7,940 nucleotides of DNA from Atribacterota bacterium. Lineage in GTDB: Bacteria > Atribacterota > Phoenicimicrobiia > Phoenicimicrobiales > Phoenicimicrobiaceae. The stretch lies in assembly GCA_030599445.1 (NCBI GenBank), contig JAUVOA010000061.1, forward strand, positions 1 to 7,940, in the 5' to 3' direction. Positions 6,331 through 7,940 of this stretch are shown piece by piece. A program made the translations under genes and the position numbers. Each line of letters starts with the position of its first letter. The stretch's first letter is position 1. Under the pieces are notes generated by a model. That model saw only the letters and a list, made by a program, of their open reading frames with translations. It was not told the origin of the DNA and made no database searches.

Positions 6331-6407
6331 CGGGGCGTAGCGCAGTTTGGAAGCGCACCTGAATGGGGTTCAGGGGGTCGGAGGTTCAAGTCCTCTCGCC
6401 CCGACCA
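6331..6407 (+). tRNA. tRNA-Pro (anticodon GGG)
   Basis: The 77-nt cloverleaf folds fully. The acceptor CGGGGCG (6331-6337) pairs with CGCCCCG (6397-6403), and A73 and an encoded CCA follow (6404-6407). The D stem is GCGC/GCGC. The anticodon stem CCTGA/TCAGG (6358-6362, 6370-6374) closes the loop ATGGGGT, with anticodon GGG at 6365-6367. The T arm is GGAGG-TTCAAGT-CCTCT. The C1-G72 pair and A73 are the bacterial proline identity pattern. It reads CCC and CCU codons. No other tRNA is adjacent, and no strong terminator follows. Confidence 0.97.
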
Positions 6408-6648
6408 GAATATCTACTTAAAAGCTGCCTTTTACCACCCCAAAAATATGGTAGCCACATCATAATCAGACCCACTGGAATATTTTAGGGAATGCTTATC
6501 AAAAAATAATAATTCCGAAAAATATTACCGTTTACACCTTACGAAACACTTCGCAAAATATACCAATTTGGAAGCATAAATGAAGTATTTCAGTTATTTT
6601 TCATTAGGCGCAATGCAAATATTTGGGGCATTTTAAAAATATTTTTAC

Positions 6649-6670
6649 TTGCTATAATTAATTATAGCAA
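6649..6670. promoter_or_regulatory. Perfect 22-bp palindrome over a -10-like box, upstream of the methyltransferase gene
   Basis: TTGCTATAATT (6649-6659) and AATTATAGCAA (6660-6670) are exact inverted halves. The left half contains TATAAT (6653-6658), a good -10 box, though no clear -35 is seen at the right distance. The palindrome ends 3 nt before AGGAGG (6674-6679). It could be an operator, a divergent -10 pair, or an mRNA hairpin near the ribosome binding site. The rest of 6408-6686 is AT-rich, with no gene seen. Confidence 0.5.
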
Positions 6671-6686
6671 AATAGGAGGTATTCTT

Positions 6687-7565
6687 ATGAAAGCAATCCA
6701 AACAGGTTTCGGTGTTTCCTGGGTGAGAGCTACAGGAATGTTATATCCGAAAGAAAAACGACTTTTTGAAGATCCCTATTCTGAAAAAATGCTATCACCT
6801 TTTTATAAATTCTTCATATTTCTGCAACGTTCACCTAAAATAAATGATGCTATGGTAAAATCGAAAGAAAAAAGTACTCCTGGGATTATAGGTTGGATGT
6901 TTTGCCGTTTTCGTTATATAGATGATGTATTAAAAGATAGTATTGTAAAAAAGGAAATTGAAACAGTAGTCAACCTGGGTGCCGGAATGGACTGCCGTGC
7001 ATATTATACTCCAGGGATAGAAAGTATACGTTACTTTGAATTGGACCATCCATCAGTAATAAAACAGAAAAAAGTAAAAATGGGAAAAATATTAGGAAAG
7101 CTTCCCAATCGCATTATTTTTGTTCCTATTGATTTTGAGAAGCAAAGTCTTGATACTGAATTAAAAAAAGCAGGATACAATTTAACCTCCAAGACTCTTT
7201 TTATCTGGGAAGGGGTTACACAATATATTTCAAAAGAAGCTAATGATAGTACTTTAAAATATGTAGCGCAGGCTGCTCCCGGTAGTAAAATTGTCTTTAC
7301 CTATATCATAAAGAGTTTTATTGAGGGTAAAAACATCCATGATGGTATAAAAGTTATGTATAAATATATGCGTAAGAAAAATAATCCCCTCTGGATTTAT
7401 GGCCTGGACCCGAATGATATGGGTGGTTATCTTTCAAAATATTCCCTTTCTCTTATTGAAGATATTGGATCAGAGGAGGTTCGGGAACGTTATATGAAAT
7501 TGGTAAACCTTGATTTAGACGTATTCGAAATTGAGCGAATAGCTCTGGCTGAGGTAAAAAGATAA
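6687..7565 (+). CDS. Class I SAM-dependent methyltransferase, leucine carboxyl methyltransferase (LCM/PPM) family
   Basis: The product is 292 residues. ATG follows AGGAGG (6674-6679) by 7 nt. The N-terminal region (WVRATGMLYPKEKRLFEDPYSEKML) matches the family's cap segment, which ends in a DP motif. SAM motif I is NLGAGMDCRAYY (96-107), followed by the acidic ribose-binding stretch FELDHPSVIKQKK (117-129), a likely adenine-contact region around FVPIDFEK, and the FIWEGVTQYIS motif (172-182). This family includes carboxyl and O-methyltransferases acting on proteins, polyketides or small metabolites, so the substrate cannot be told. It is cytosolic, with no signal peptide. It has its own leader and sits between a tRNA and an attC-like site, away from the housekeeping operon, so it may be a mobile cassette gene. 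The family call is firm; the specific function is unknown. Confidence 0.88.
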   Translation: MKAIQTGFGVSWVRATGMLYPKEKRLFEDPYSEKMLSPFYKFFIFLQRSPKINDAMVKSKEKSTPGIIGWMFCRFRYIDDVLKDSIVKKEIETVVNLGAGMDCRAYYTPGIESIRYFELDHPSVIKQKKVKMGKILGKLPNRIIFVPIDFEKQSLDTELKKAGYNLTSKTLFIWEGVTQYISKEANDSTLKYVAQAAPGSKIVFTYIIKSFIEGKNIHDGIKVMYKYMRKKNNPLWIYGLDPNDMGGYLSKYSLSLIEDIGSEEVRERYMKLVNLDLDVFEIERIALAEVKR

Positions 7566-7585
7566 AATATAAAAAAGTGCACAGC

Positions 7586-7685
7586 GCCTAACAGAGCATA
7601 TGTGATCCGGCTTCGCTCCATGCTTCGACATATTTTGCTTTCGCGTTGCTCAAGCAAAACGTCACATATGCTCAAGACGTTATAC
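7586..7685 (+). mobile_element. attC: Integron attC-like recombination site
   Basis: GCCTAAC (7586-7592) fits the R'' consensus RYYYAAC, and GTTATAC (7679-7685) fits the R' consensus GTTRRRY with one mismatch. Inside, GAGCATATGTGA (7594-7605) and TCACATATGCTC (7662-7673) form perfect 12-bp arms. AAGAC remains as an asymmetric spacer before R', as in folded attC sites. The variable terminal part carries a further 8-bp inverted repeat (TTTTGCTT 7633-7640, AAGCAAAA 7652-7659). The 100-nt length is typical. The site starts 20 nt after the methyltransferase stop, in the cassette orientation. No integrase gene or second attC is in the window. It could alternatively be an unrelated palindromic repeat. 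Confidence 0.6.
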
Positions 7686-7748
7686 GAAATGCTCACTCGG
7701 GGCAAAATATGAAAATAACATACTAAAACAAATAAAAGGAGGAAAATC

Positions 7749-7940
7749 ATGTCGCTTACACCGGTCTTTGAACTAGGTTTATGGAATGCCTGGATTTTCA
7801 TGCTTTTAGTTCTCTTACCTCTTCCTTTAGTGGTTTTATTTCGTAAAGGCGTATTTAAAAAAACAGCTTCTATTCATGCCTCTATTCTTACTGAGACGGA
7901 GAATAATATTTTCATTTTCTCAAAGATAATTATGTTATCA
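7749..7940 (+). CDS. Membrane protein, N-terminal part (3' truncated by window); possibly isoprenylcysteine carboxyl methyltransferase-like
   Basis: ATG at 7749 follows AAGGAGGA (7736-7743) by 5 nt, and the frame is open to the window end (64 codons). The N-terminus MSLTPVFELGLWNAWIF leads into a hydrophobic segment (about 10-31, rich in Leu and Pro), then a basic stretch (FRKGVFKKT) and, after a polar linker, the start of a second hydrophobic region (IFIFSKIIMLS). This is a polytopic membrane protein by appearance. The opening resembles small membrane methyltransferases of the ICMT family as I recall them, but the diagnostic C-terminal motifs lie outside the window, so that is a guess. It begins 63 nt after the attC-like site and could be the next cassette. 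Confidence 0.65.
   Translation, partial: MSLTPVFELGLWNAWIFMLLVLLPLPLVVLFRKGVFKKTASIHASILTETENNIFIFSKIIMLS

Noticed and set aside
6420..6433. tRNA terminator hairpin AAAAG/CTTTT
   Set aside because: The 5-bp AT-rich stem is too weak and no long U-tract follows.
6603..6609. ATTAGGC as the R' box of an upstream attC or attI
   Set aside because: It differs from GTTRRRY at the essential first G, and no matching RYYYAAC or inverted arms were found at the expected distance upstream.
7490..7801. Minus-strand open frame of about 100 codons across the attC-like site
   Set aside because: It overlaps the 3' end of the methyltransferase gene and the start of the next gene, has no recognisable motif, and is a shadow of + strand sequence.

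Overview
The window is an AT-rich bacterial stretch in which every gene lies on the + strand. It reads as a conserved housekeeping cluster followed by a more accessory-looking 3' end. The order priA - def - fmt - membrane zinc peptidase (YugP type) - rsmB - PASTA protein - dprA resembles Firmicutes and related Gram-positive-like anaerobes. The dense mosaic of short intergenic palindromes is common in uncultured lineages such as Atribacterota-like bacteria. I infer a Firmicutes- or Atribacterota-like anaerobe but cannot fix the lineage from this sequence alone.

Positions 1-387 hold the C-terminus of PriA. A spacer packed with palindromic repeats follows (388-595). Positions 596-1084 encode peptide deformylase, whose reading frame is interrupted by an in-frame TGA at 797-799 and whose active-site Gln is replaced by His. 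A second repeat-bearing spacer (1085-1282) precedes a tight four-gene operon, 1283-4898: fmt, zinc peptidase, rsmB and a membrane-anchored PASTA protein, with gaps of 8-26 nt. A third spacer (4899-5188) is a mosaic of heptamer tandem repeats, palindromes and a C/G-rich block flanked by an 11-bp direct repeat. dprA (5189-6286) and a tRNA-Pro(GGG) with its own promoter (6331-6407) follow.

From 6408 the character changes. A leader with a perfect 22-bp palindrome precedes an LCM-family SAM methyltransferase gene (6687-7565). An integron attC-like site lies just downstream of it (7586-7685). A new membrane-protein gene then runs off the window end (7749-7940). This looks like one or two gene cassettes, although no integrase or second attC is visible.

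Functionally, fmt and def form the N-formyl-methionine cycle, rsmB modifies 16S rRNA, priA restarts replication forks and dprA handles incoming single-stranded DNA. The main points of interest are the broken deformylase beside an intact fmt, the attC-like site, and the related families of intergenic palindromes whose arms differ yet stay self-complementary.
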